A stretch of DNA of 64,000 bases, from positions 608,049-672,048 of the forward strand of contig CAWEKI010000007.1 in NCBI GenBank assembly GCA_963809695.1, written 5' to 3'. The notes under the pieces were generated by a model. It did not search any database. It had not been told where the DNA came from and saw nothing but the letters and a program-made list of their open reading frames with translations. The stretch is from JAGDMJ01 sp963809695 (GTDB taxonomy: Bacteria > Bacteroidota > Ignavibacteria > UBA10030 > UBA6906). The translations under genes were made by a program, and so were the position numbers. Positions 34,147 through 41,817 of this stretch are shown here, piece by piece (positions within the stretch are counted from its first letter, which is position 1; every line of letters begins with the position of its first letter).

Positions 34147-34624
34147 AGACAAGGAATCACCGACTGCGTCATCCTTTTCACGGCGGCACTTTCTCGAGTT
34201 GCTCGGCATCGGAGCCATCGGTGCCACGGCTGTCGGCTCCCTGGTGCTGAGCGCCGAGTATCTCTCGCCCAATGTTGTAAAGGAGCCCCCCACACGCTTC
34301 AAAATCGGGTTGCCGGACGATTTTCCACCGGGGAGCGTGACCGTCGACAAAGAACAGAAAGTCTTCATCATTCGGGCGAAAGAAGGATACTTCTACGCGC
34401 TTTCCGCCGTCTGTACACACCTTGGCTGTATTGCAAATTGGAAAGCGGAGGATGGCATTGTTGCATGTCCATGCCATGGGAGCAAGTTCGACAAGGAAGG
34501 AAATGTGATCGCCGGCCCGGCACCCAGGCCACTGCCGCGATTTGCGATGTCCCTGGACGACCACGGAACATTGGTCGTGGACACGTCTGTCATCGTGGGG
34601 GAAGAGTCAATACTGAAAGTCTGA
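34133..34624 (+). CDS. Rieske [2Fe-2S] protein with Tat signal
   Basis: 163 residues from ATG 34133, with GGAAGG before it inside the end of the previous gene. The N-terminus has a twin-arginine motif SFSRRHFLELLG followed by a membrane anchor (GIGAIGATAVGSLVLSAEYL). Cluster ligands are Cys94 and His96 in CTHLGC and Cys112 and His115 in CPCHGS; Cys99 and Cys114 form the usual disulfide. It is the high-potential iron-sulfur subunit of a quinol-oxidising cytochrome bc/b6f-type complex. Confidence 0.95.
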   Translation: MEGPEDKESPTASSFSRRHFLELLGIGAIGATAVGSLVLSAEYLSPNVVKEPPTRFKIGLPDDFPPGSVTVDKEQKVFIIRAKEGYFYALSAVCTHLGCIANWKAEDGIVACPCHGSKFDKEGNVIAGPAPRPLPRFAMSLDDHGTLVVDTSVIVGEESILKV

Positions 34625-34628
34625 CGTC

Positions 34629-35339
34629 ATGAAAACAACGTTCAAGAGAGTCACTGAATCGCAAGTGTGGCGGTCAATCTTCCGGCATGGCCTTCCGCTT
34701 TCCAATCGGACGCGCGCCGAGGCGATCTTCTACAATTTCTTCCTCCATCTCCACCCTACCAAAGTCCGTAAACGCTCGTTGAGATATACGTACACCTGGG
34801 GGCTGGGAGGTCTTTCCGCCGGCCTGTTCGTGGTTCTAGTTCTTACGGGCGCCCTGCTCATGTTGTACTACCGTCCTTCGGTGATGCAGGCGTACAACGA
34901 CATGAAAGACCTGCAGTTTGTCGTCTCCTCCGGTCAATTCCTCAGGAATATGCATCGCTGGGGAGCACACGCGATGGTGGCGATCGTGTTCTTGCACATG
35001 CTCCGCGTATTCTACACCGGTTCGTACCGACCGCCCAAGGAATTCAACTGGGTTGTGGGCGTTGTCCTCTTCGTGATCACTATTTTGCTGAGTTATACCG
35101 GCTATCTGCTCCCGTGGGATCAGCTTGCGTATTGGGGAATCTCCGTGGGGACGAACATGGTGCGGGCTGTTCCATTCGGCCTCGGCGAGAAGATCTCCTA
35201 CATCCTTCTCGGCGGGCATATGGTCGGAGAAAATGCCCTGGTGAGGTTCTATGTCCTCCATTGCTTCATTCTTCCCGTCGCCGCAGTGCTTCTGATGGGG
35301 ATACACTTCTGGAGGGTCAGGAAGGACGGAGGAGTTTAA
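34629..35339 (+). CDS. Cytochrome b, N-terminal (b6-like) subunit
   Basis: 236 residues with four membrane helices. Haem-ligating His pairs are visible in RNMHRWGAHAMV with FLHMLRV, and in FYVLHCFILP with GIHFWRVRK. The quinol-site helix includes YTGYLLPWDQLAYWGI. This is the split, b6f-like arrangement, with the remainder encoded by the separate subunit-IV-like gene. Starts 5 bases after the Rieske stop. Confidence 0.95.
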   Translation: MKTTFKRVTESQVWRSIFRHGLPLSNRTRAEAIFYNFFLHLHPTKVRKRSLRYTYTWGLGGLSAGLFVVLVLTGALLMLYYRPSVMQAYNDMKDLQFVVSSGQFLRNMHRWGAHAMVAIVFLHMLRVFYTGSYRPPKEFNWVVGVVLFVITILLSYTGYLLPWDQLAYWGISVGTNMVRAVPFGLGEKISYILLGGHMVGENALVRFYVLHCFILPVAAVLLMGIHFWRVRKDGGV

Positions 35340-35380
35340 GATTGAAAATTGAGGATGGAGAATCGAAGATTGAAGATTAA
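35339..35380. repeat. ATTGAG/GGAGAAT-type short repeat between cytochrome b genes
   Basis: The 53-base gap between two operon genes is filled by GATTGAAAATTGAGGATGG, AGAATCGAAG and ATTGAAGATT. Closely similar stretches occur inside two kinase genes (14894-14929 plus strand; 48425-48461 minus strand). Confidence 0.6.
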
Positions 35381-35392
35381 GGTATAGAGAAA

Positions 35393-36091
35393 ATGACTGC
35401 TGACTTCAAAGTAGAAAAAACTTCGGACGCGAAGAAGGTGCCAAAACGGCTTGCCTTCATCAAAGGAAGGACGGCGGCGCGCGTCAAGAAGGAAGAGGAA
35501 GAGATGGTGATGACCGTCCCCAACCTCGTGGTCAGAGAGGCGATCGCATTCATGCTCATGGTGATTGCGCTTGCCTTGCTCTCGCTTTTCTTCAATGCGC
35601 CGCTGGAATGGGTGGCCGATACCGAACACACACCGAACCCTGCTAAAGCCCCATGGTATTTCCTCGGCCTTCAGGAGCTGCTCCACTATTTTCCGCCGGT
35701 GGTCGCCGGGGTTATTCTCCCAACGCTGGTCGTGCTCGCGCTTGTGGCAATCCCGTATTTCCGCGTGAACGTCAAACGAGAAGGATTCTGGAAGGAAAAC
35801 AAGCGCTCGACACTTGTCACGTTGCTGGTAGTGACTGCCGTTCTGGCGGCGGTCCTGCTGCTGTATAGAATCTATGCCATAGTTATCCCGACGGTCGTTT
35901 TGGTGGGTTGCATGCTTGTGCCATACTTCAACCGTAAAGAAACCGGCGTCGTCGGCTGGCTCGGCTCTCGGCCCCTTACCTGGTGGATCATGACGTGGTT
36001 CGTCGTCATTGTTATTATCCTGACGGCCATCGGGGTCCTCTTCCGCGGACCGGAATGGAGCTGGACATGGCCCTGGAAGGAAATTTACTGA
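35393..36091 (+). CDS. Cytochrome b, C-terminal (subunit IV-like) subunit
   Basis: 232 residues. After a charged N-terminal part, the membrane part contains NPAKAPWYFLGLQELLHYFP. Its PWYF stretch takes the place of the quinol-site PEWY motif, with Ala-Pro in place of Pro-Glu, a feature of several non-canonical bc complexes. Four or more hydrophobic segments follow, one or two more than plain subunit IV. The stop overlaps the start of the octahaem gene (TGATG). Confidence 0.9.
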   Translation: MTADFKVEKTSDAKKVPKRLAFIKGRTAARVKKEEEEMVMTVPNLVVREAIAFMLMVIALALLSLFFNAPLEWVADTEHTPNPAKAPWYFLGLQELLHYFPPVVAGVILPTLVVLALVAIPYFRVNVKREGFWKENKRSTLVTLLVVTAVLAAVLLLYRIYAIVIPTVVLVGCMLVPYFNRKETGVVGWLGSRPLTWWIMTWFVVIVIILTAIGVLFRGPEWSWTWPWKEIY

Positions 36092-38034
36092 TGAAGAACC
36101 TGGCACGTGTCTTTGGCGTGGTCGCCATTCTCTTCCTCCTGGTTCTCGCAGTCTCGCCGCTGAAGGATTCTCTCAGCGAATGGAAGCGCTATCAGGCGAG
36201 GTACAACGAGTACATCGAAAACCTTCCGCAACGTGTAAAGCCCGTCGAGGTGGGCATACGTCAGGTTTGGGTACAGAAGCTTGACAGAGTGGACCGGTGC
36301 ATGACGTGCCACCTTGGCCTGAAAGAACCGGGCCTGAAGAACGCGCCCCAGCCTTACAGGACGCATCCCCAAATTTTCCACGATATCGAAGAATTCGGCT
36401 GCACGTTCTGCCACGAAGGGCAGGGCCCGGCCACGGAATTCAAGGAGTCCATTGGAAACGTAAAATACTGGGACAAACCGGTCCTCCCACGCGAGTACAT
36501 GGAGGCATCCTGTGGTAAATGCCATAAGGAGGGGGATGTTCCTCAGGCGCCAGTGCTCAATCTCGGCCGTAAGCTTATCCGCGAGTCCAACTGCGCCGGA
36601 TGCCACAAGATCGAGGGGTTCGAGAAGCAGTGGGTGCCAACGCTGAGCGGGATTGGTTCCAAGGTCAACCACGCCTGGCTTGTCAACTGGCTGAAGAATC
36701 CTGCAGGCTACTGTGCCGGGACGAAGATGCCGAATTTTCTTCTGAGCGAAGAAGAGGCCAATACACTTGCAGATTTTCTCGTCTCATTCAAGCAGTTTGC
36801 CAATGACGTACCGCTCGACTCGATTCCGCACCAGCTTGCCTCGGCGACGGAAGCGGAGAAGGCGAAACTCGTCGAACTCGGATCGACACGTTTCAGGGAG
36901 GCGCGATGCATTAGCTGCCACGCGATCAACGGCAAGGGAGGGTATGTTGCCACGGATCTCGGCAAAGTCGCAAGCAAGGTCAGAGCCGCATGGCTCTACA
37001 ATTACATCAAAGATCCGAAGCGCTTCCAGCCCAACGTGATGATGCCCCGGTACAGGTTCAACGACCAGGAGCTTCTCGGCATCGTCGCATATATTCAGAG
37101 CGAATTTGTCGACTATGACATGGAACAGCCTGCTCCGCATACGACAAGTCCCGGTTTCTACGAGGAAGGGCTCGCGCTTTTCAAGAAGTACAACTGTGGC
37201 GGATGTCACTCACTCGGTAGCATCACCAGGCGGGAAGAGATGGGTCCCGAGCTGACAAGCATTGGAAGCAAGAAGCTGTACGAGATCGATTTTGGAAAGT
37301 CGGGTATTGACCAGACACTCCCATCATACCTGACAACGAAGCTGTTGAACCCGAGGGTGTTTTCCGAATCGATGAAGATGCCAAAGTTCAGCTTTTCGGA
37401 AAAAGAGGCGGAAGCCGTTGCCGTTGCCCTCCTTGGATATTCCAACGAGAAGATTCCCGAGGAGTTCATTGTCCATCCGGCCCCGCCGAGCCGCTTCGCC
37501 CCGCAGGGAGCGTTTGGCCAGCTCGTGAACGACCTCTCATGCTTCGGATGCCACCTCATGAATGGCCGCGGCCGCCTCGTAGCTACGGATCTCTCGCTCG
37601 AAGCAAGCCAGGCACAAAGGAAATGGATTGAGGGGTATTTTAAGGTGCCATACTCACTCCGGCCAATATTGACGGAGAGAATGCCGAACCTTTTTGTGAC
37701 CGACGCAGAAATCAAGACGTTGGTCGACTACATGGAAATGGCATTTATCAGCGACAGCCTGCACCACGATGTGACGAGCGACCCGTCCACCATTGCCACG
37801 GGTCGTGGGCTCTTCTTCGAGCGGTACGGGTGTCAATCGTGCCACCAGATCAATGCAAAAGGGGGATACGTGGGCCCCCCGCTGGACAAGGTCGGCTCCC
37901 GCCTGAACCCCGGGTGGATATACCACTGGCTCAAGGATCCACAGGCTTTGAAACCCGCTACGATTGAGCCGAACAACAATCTCACTGACGCTGAAGCGAA
38001 TGCACTGACGGCATACTTGATGACACTGAAATGA
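36091..38034 (+). CDS. Membrane-anchored octahaem c-type cytochrome
   Basis: 647 residues from ATG 36091. One N-terminal membrane helix (ARVFGVVAILFLLVLAVSPL) is followed by eight CxxCH sites: CMTCH, CTFCH, CGKCH, CAGCH, CISCH, CGGCH, CFGCH and CQSCH. The last five lie in tandem cytochrome-c-like modules, most of which carry a WLxNWLKNP/YNYIKDP-like helix and an MP[NR] segment for the distal Met. The large number of haems fused behind a cytochrome b/Rieske pair replaces the usual cytochrome c1. Expected on the periplasmic face as electron acceptor or donor to the complex. Confidence 0.93.
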   Translation: MKNLARVFGVVAILFLLVLAVSPLKDSLSEWKRYQARYNEYIENLPQRVKPVEVGIRQVWVQKLDRVDRCMTCHLGLKEPGLKNAPQPYRTHPQIFHDIEEFGCTFCHEGQGPATEFKESIGNVKYWDKPVLPREYMEASCGKCHKEGDVPQAPVLNLGRKLIRESNCAGCHKIEGFEKQWVPTLSGIGSKVNHAWLVNWLKNPAGYCAGTKMPNFLLSEEEANTLADFLVSFKQFANDVPLDSIPHQLASATEAEKAKLVELGSTRFREARCISCHAINGKGGYVATDLGKVASKVRAAWLYNYIKDPKRFQPNVMMPRYRFNDQELLGIVAYIQSEFVDYDMEQPAPHTTSPGFYEEGLALFKKYNCGGCHSLGSITRREEMGPELTSIGSKKLYEIDFGKSGIDQTLPSYLTTKLLNPRVFSESMKMPKFSFSEKEAEAVAVALLGYSNEKIPEEFIVHPAPPSRFAPQGAFGQLVNDLSCFGCHLMNGRGRLVATDLSLEASQAQRKWIEGYFKVPYSLRPILTERMPNLFVTDAEIKTLVDYMEMAFISDSLHHDVTSDPSTIATGRGLFFERYGCQSCHQINAKGGYVGPPLDKVGSRLNPGWIYHWLKDPQALKPATIEPNNNLTDAEANALTAYLMTLK

Positions 38035-38060
38035 GCATCGATTCCACAGGACTCTCTTGC

Positions 38061-38510
38061 ATGAAACGACAGGTCCTCATTACTCTTCTTTGCGCGACAA
38101 CTGTTGCCGGCTGCATGAAGAAACAGGATGGCACGAAGCAAGACGATGTGGCTGCTGACACGACACGAATGGCTGACTCCTCCGCGCAAACCCTCGCCGC
38201 TCAACCCGAGAAGGCGTTGTCTTACGAAGAGAGCCAAGGAGCGTTGCTCTTTGGCAAATACTGCGCTGTTTGCCACGGAGACGACGGAAAGGGAGACGGG
38301 TTCAACGCATTCAATCTCGATCCGCATCCGCGCGACTTTTCAGATTCTACTTATATGAAGGCGTTGAGCGATGATCAGATCGTTCAAACCATCAGCGGCG
38401 GAGGGAGAAGCATCAACAAATCGCCCCTTATGCCTGCGTACGGATGGACACTCGGCAAACAGCAGATTCGCTGCGTTGCGTCGTACGTGAGGTCGTTCGC
38501 GGGTCAGTAG
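38061..38510 (+). CDS. Lipoprotein monohaem cytochrome c
   Basis: From ATG 38061 it has 149 residues with a lipoprotein signal (VLITLLCATTVAGC, lipobox VAGC). An earlier in-frame ATG at 38031, overlapping the octahaem stop as ATGA, would place 10 polar residues before the signal; either could be used. The haem site is CAVCH in LFGKYCAVCHGDDGKGDG, and a distal Met is available in SPLMPAYG. It is a small soluble-domain cytochrome tethered to a membrane, probably the mobile carrier of this unit. Confidence 0.88.
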   Translation: MKRQVLITLLCATTVAGCMKKQDGTKQDDVAADTTRMADSSAQTLAAQPEKALSYEESQGALLFGKYCAVCHGDDGKGDGFNAFNLDPHPRDFSDSTYMKALSDDQIVQTISGGGRSINKSPLMPAYGWTLGKQQIRCVASYVRSFAGQ

Positions 38511-38552
38511 ATTATCATCAATCAATCGGCCAAAGAAAGGCGGGAGGACACT

Positions 38553-38786
38553 ATGAGCGAATCGAAGAGAGTTGTCCTGCGAGTCGCGGCGTTTGTCTGT
38601 TTCGTTCTTGGGCTGTTGCTCTTCTTGTTTGAAACGCAATCCACAGGAGAAGCGCCGGAGCGATTCAGAGTGACCGTGTCGCTGGACTCCCTGGCGATTG
38701 GCGGTGCCGCAACGATGTTCCTTGCCCTGGCGACGCTGTTGGTTCTCTACCTCTGGGAGTGGAAGAAGGCTCTGAAACATTTCTAG
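38553..38786 (+). CDS. Small two-helix membrane protein (77 aa)
   Basis: Starts at ATG 38553 with GGGAGG upstream. It has two hydrophobic segments (VAAFVCFVLGLLLFLFE and ATMFLALATLLVLYLWEW) joined by a polar loop, and a basic end (KKALKHF). No family recognised. It closes the electron-transfer transcription unit and may be a structural subunit of it. Its stop meets the end of the decayed kinase on the other strand. Confidence 0.7.
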   Translation: MSESKRVVLRVAAFVCFVLGLLLFLFETQSTGEAPERFRVTVSLDSLAIGGAATMFLALATLLVLYLWEWKKALKHF

Positions 38787-39290
38787 CCCGCTTTCCGGCC
38801 GAAGCGACCCAGATGTAGGATGGCCTGCCTTATGTCCCGGAGCAACCTATTACGGAGATCTCTTCCCTTCGTCTCCCGAAGATTTCCGTTCGTCCAGCGT
38901 ATTGCATCTCCGCGCAGCTGCTCCGGAGACATGTAGCCCATGGTTCCCACGGTCGCGCCTGCCTTCGTGACCACACTGGCTCCCCGCAGCTTTGCCAGTC
39001 CGAGATCCAGGATCTTGACCTGCCCTCTGGGCGTGACCATGACGTTTTGACTTTTGATATCACGGTGGACGATCCCCTTTTCGTGGGCGGCTTGCAGGCC
39101 TTCGCAAACCTGGATTGCGATAATGAATGTCTTTCCTTCTGAATAGTCAATTTCGAAGACAGTGGCGATGTTGGGGTGGGCAGGCCAGGTGAGAGAAATT
39201 TCAAAGCGACCGGGCGGCGGAGTCTGGTGTCCTCGGCCTTATAGATGATACCCATGCCACCTTACCCGAGCTTCTCGATGATCTGATGGA
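38783..39290 (-). pseudogene. Decayed serine/threonine kinase
   Basis: Reading on the minus strand: HQIIEKLG-stop-GGMGIIYKAEDTRL, VALKFLSP, then a jump to HPNIATVFEIDYSEG, a frame change to KTFIIAIQVCEGLQAAHEKG, IVHRDIKSQNVMVTPRGQVK, LDLGLAKLRG and MSPEQLRGD. A TAA replaces the Glu of the glycine loop, about 25 residues are missing after VALKFL, and nothing of the kinase remains after EQLRGD. It belongs to the same kinase family as the three intact genes of the window. Confidence 0.85.
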
Positions 39291-39318
39291 GTGCCGTTTG
39301 CAGCTGGTGCCGGGACCC

Positions 39319-39897
39319 CTATGCAATCCTCCGGCAAATTGTTTCGTAGTCCTGCGGGGTATCGACATCGATCAGGACTTCTTCCGTATCCACTTCGACA
39401 GCGCGATAGCCTATGCCTCGGATGACATCCCGCAAGGATGAATCGTCAGGTTCACGAAGAATGCGTGGAATAATGGCTTTTGAGAAACAGACGGGATGGC
39501 CATTCCGCCCCTGAAAAGCCGGAAGTACAACATCGGCATTGACTTCGAGCAGGCGTCGATAGAGGTCCGGAGGTATGAGCGGAATATCCGCAGGAAGGAC
39601 GAAGCATCGATCACTGCGTACCATGGCCAGACCTGCCTTCACCGACGTGAACATTCCCTTCAGATAGGAAGAATTCTCAACGCACACTGCTCTATCGAAT
39701 CCTTCCACGAGCGCGCGTATCTTTTCGATCTCGTAGCCCCCGACCACGATGATCCGCCGGCAGACGTTGTACATTCCCTCGATGCAGCGTGCAATCATCG
39801 GCTTGCCGCCAATCAACAATGCTGGCTTAAATGTTCCGGCCCGGGACGATGTCCCTGCGGCCAGAATCACTCCCTCAATTGACTTTTCATCGCGCAT
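39319..39897 (-). CDS. MobA-like nucleotidyltransferase (MocA/molybdenum cofactor type)
   Basis: 192 residues with the nucleotidyltransferase signature GVILAAGTSSRAGTFKPALL, the PADIPLIPPDL metal/nucleotide segment, and NGHPVCFSKAI. Proteins of this group transfer CMP or GMP to molybdopterin for hydroxylases of the xanthine dehydrogenase family. The gene overlaps the XdhC-like gene by 11 bases and lies beside molybdenum hydroxylase subunits, which supports a MocA-like cytidylyltransferase role. Confidence 0.85.
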   Translation of the reverse strand: MRDEKSIEGVILAAGTSSRAGTFKPALLIGGKPMIARCIEGMYNVCRRIIVVGGYEIEKIRALVEGFDRAVCVENSSYLKGMFTSVKAGLAMVRSDRCFVLPADIPLIPPDLYRRLLEVNADVVLPAFQGRNGHPVCFSKAIIPRILREPDDSSLRDVIRGIGYRAVEVDTEEVLIDVDTPQDYETICRRIA

Positions 39898-40993
39898 GAA
39901 AGAATCCAGCCAACGAATCTGACTTTGCTCCGACCGGGAATGGAGTCCCCCGACGCACGGCGATCAGCTCGGCGGTAATGCTGATGCCGATTTCTTCGGC
40001 AGTCTCCGCGCCGATGCTGATCCCGATCGGTGCGCGTATCTTTCGAAGAAGCTCTTTGGGAATTCCCCGGTCCATAAGGTTTGAGAACGTCGCAAGGACC
40101 TTTCGTTTGCTGCCGATCATCCCGATATAGCGTGCAGGGGTGTTGACTGCGTGCTCAAGAATCCGCTCGTCAAATTTGTGTCCCCTCGTCACGATGACGA
40201 CGGAGGTCGACGGCTTGACCTGCAGATGGTTCCACGAAGCATCGAACGCCACGGCAAGTGTTCTGTATGCCTCGGGGAACCGTTGGGGATTCGCATACTC
40301 CGGCCGCTCGTCGATCACGGTCACGCGGAAACCTGCCATTGCGGCGCTGCGCGAGACATACCGGGACACATGGCCGCCACCGAAGATGATCAATTCCTGC
40401 ACTCCGATAACCGGCTCGATGATGAATTCCCTGTCGGCGGATGGAAGCCGTTTCACCGCGTGCTGACCAATGGCGCTGCGCAGCGTCTCCTCGAGTGAGG
40501 CCGGCAACTCAACCGAAACGCTGCACAGCGCAGATAAATCCTTTTCATCAATCCCCGCCAGGTCCGGAGAGAGAAGGAACTTCCCGAGTACGTTCTGCTT
40601 GGGACCGATCAGAGTGACAACGGCGGAGTCCCTCCCTGCTTCGCGCCGCGCCAACAACTCTGAGTAGACGACACTCTGCTCCTCGGACACCAGTTCAATC
40701 AGTATATCCATGCTCCCGCCACACAGCATTCCGCTCTCAATGTTGTCTTCGGTCAATGTGAAGCGACGAATCCGGCACGATCCATCTCCTCCTACAGGCT
40801 TACGCGCAGCCTCAATAATGTCGGCTTCGATACACCCGCCTCCCACAGTACCAAGTGGAATCGCCCCTCCCTCCCTGAGGAGCAGTTTGGCACCCGGCGG
40901 AACCGGTGTCGAGCCCGAGCTCGAAATAATCGTGGCCAGTATTAATCGGCCGTCTTTCTGGAGCGCGGCAAGGATCTCTTCGTAGATATCCAT
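39887..40993 (-). CDS. XdhC/CoxI-family molybdenum hydroxylase maturation protein
   Basis: 368 residues from ATG 40993 (MDIYEEILAALQKDGRLILA). The N-terminal XdhC domain has ATIISSSGSTPVPPGAKLLL and GTVGGGCIEADII; the C-terminal Rossmann part has LIIFGGGHVSRYVSRSAAM and FRVTVIDERPEYA. The frame stays open 59 codons further upstream across a palindrome, but that part is not protein-like and I exclude it. XdhC proteins bind and sulfurate the Mo cofactor before insertion into the hydroxylase. Confidence 0.9.
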   Translation of the reverse strand: MDIYEEILAALQKDGRLILATIISSSGSTPVPPGAKLLLREGGAIPLGTVGGGCIEADIIEAARKPVGGDGSCRIRRFTLTEDNIESGMLCGGSMDILIELVSEEQSVVYSELLARREAGRDSAVVTLIGPKQNVLGKFLLSPDLAGIDEKDLSALCSVSVELPASLEETLRSAIGQHAVKRLPSADREFIIEPVIGVQELIIFGGGHVSRYVSRSAAMAGFRVTVIDERPEYANPQRFPEAYRTLAVAFDASWNHLQVKPSTSVVIVTRGHKFDERILEHAVNTPARYIGMIGSKRKVLATFSNLMDRGIPKELLRKIRAPIGISIGAETAEEIGISITAELIAVRRGTPFPVGAKSDSLAGFFHAR

Positions 40994-41339
40994 CAATGTA
41001 TCGGGCACTTGTCGAAAGTACGCTAGAGAGTGACGCTTTTGGGGCCACACCGGGGTCAGAGCAGGGTCTGACCCTGACGTGACCCTGACCTGGCCCCGTG
41101 GAGAAAGCGGGCGGCGGCCCGATCCTGGTCCAGCGTTCTGATCCCCGCTGAAAGGAAGGGATTTGGGCATATAGAGTCAAATCCACAGCCTGGATTCTCC
41201 AGGCCAAGCTACATATGAGGATTCCGATTTGATTTTGGCCTGCCGCACTGTTACTTTACCCCCGGGGCGGGCACCCATTTCACGACCGCTCCCTTTCCCC
41301 ACCGGCCGCTCACTACATGGTCTTCAGACGGAGCTCATC
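40994..41339. other. Divergent intergenic region of the Mo-hydroxylase cluster
   Basis: About 346 bases between the minus-strand maturation genes and the plus-strand hydroxylase genes, presumably with both promoters. The only structure seen is the palindromic element at 41041-41097. Confidence 0.6.
41041..41097. repeat. REP-like palindromic element
   Basis: GGGGCCA at 41041-41047 pairs with TGGCCCC at 41091-41097. Inside, GGGTCAG (41053-41059) pairs with CTGACCC (41068-41074), and the CTGACC/GTGACC units repeat. It looks like a folded repetitive extragenic palindrome and not a protein operator. Confidence 0.6.
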
Positions 41340-41816
41340 ATGAAAGAAACCGTTCAATTCACACTCAACGGCAAACCGGCCACGCTGAATGTCGACGGTG
41401 GACGAATGCTCCTGTGGGTATTGCGGACCGATCTCGGTTTGACAGGGACGAAGTACGGTTGCGGTGAAAGCCTCTGCGGGGCCTGCACAGTCCTCGTCGA
41501 CGGCGAGGCGGTCCGGTCCTGCGTGACTGCCGTGAGGGAAGTCAAGGACAAGCAGGTCGTCACTATTGAAGGATTAGCCGCAGGTGACATCCTCCATCCT
41601 CTTCAGAAAGCGTTCATGGAAAGAGACGCTCTCCAGTGCGGGTATTGCACGCCAGGAATGATCTTGAACGCGTACGCACTCCTGCGGAAGAATCCGCATC
41701 CATCCTCTGCCGACATCATTCGCGATATGGATGACAATCTCTGCCGTTGCGGAGCTCACACCCGAATCGTGCAGGCCATACAGGCTGCAGCCAATGAAAT
41801 GACGGGAGGGCGCTGA
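41340..41816 (+). CDS. Molybdenum hydroxylase iron-sulfur subunit (2x[2Fe-2S])
   Basis: 158 residues from ATG 41340. A plant-type ferredoxin domain has YGCGESLCGACTVLVDG followed by a fourth Cys in VRSC; the all-helical second domain has QCGYCTPGM and NLCRCGAHTRI. It passes electrons from the molybdopterin subunit, as in isoquinoline oxidoreductase or aldehyde dehydrogenases. No FAD subunit gene is adjacent, so the enzyme is probably of the two-subunit type that uses a cytochrome or other acceptor. Confidence 0.94.
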   Translation: MKETVQFTLNGKPATLNVDGGRMLLWVLRTDLGLTGTKYGCGESLCGACTVLVDGEAVRSCVTAVREVKDKQVVTIEGLAAGDILHPLQKAFMERDALQCGYCTPGMILNAYALLRKNPHPSSADIIRDMDDNLCRCGAHTRIVQAIQAAANEMTGGR

Positions 41817-41817
41817 C

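Noticed and set aside
38031..38060. Upstream start for the lipoprotein cytochrome c
   Set aside because: It would put polar residues before the lipoprotein signal; kept only as an alternative in the gene entry.
40994..41170. 59-codon N-terminal extension of the XdhC-like protein
   Set aside because: It is translated from the CTGACC palindrome and is not protein-like; XdhC homology begins at the ATG at 40993.
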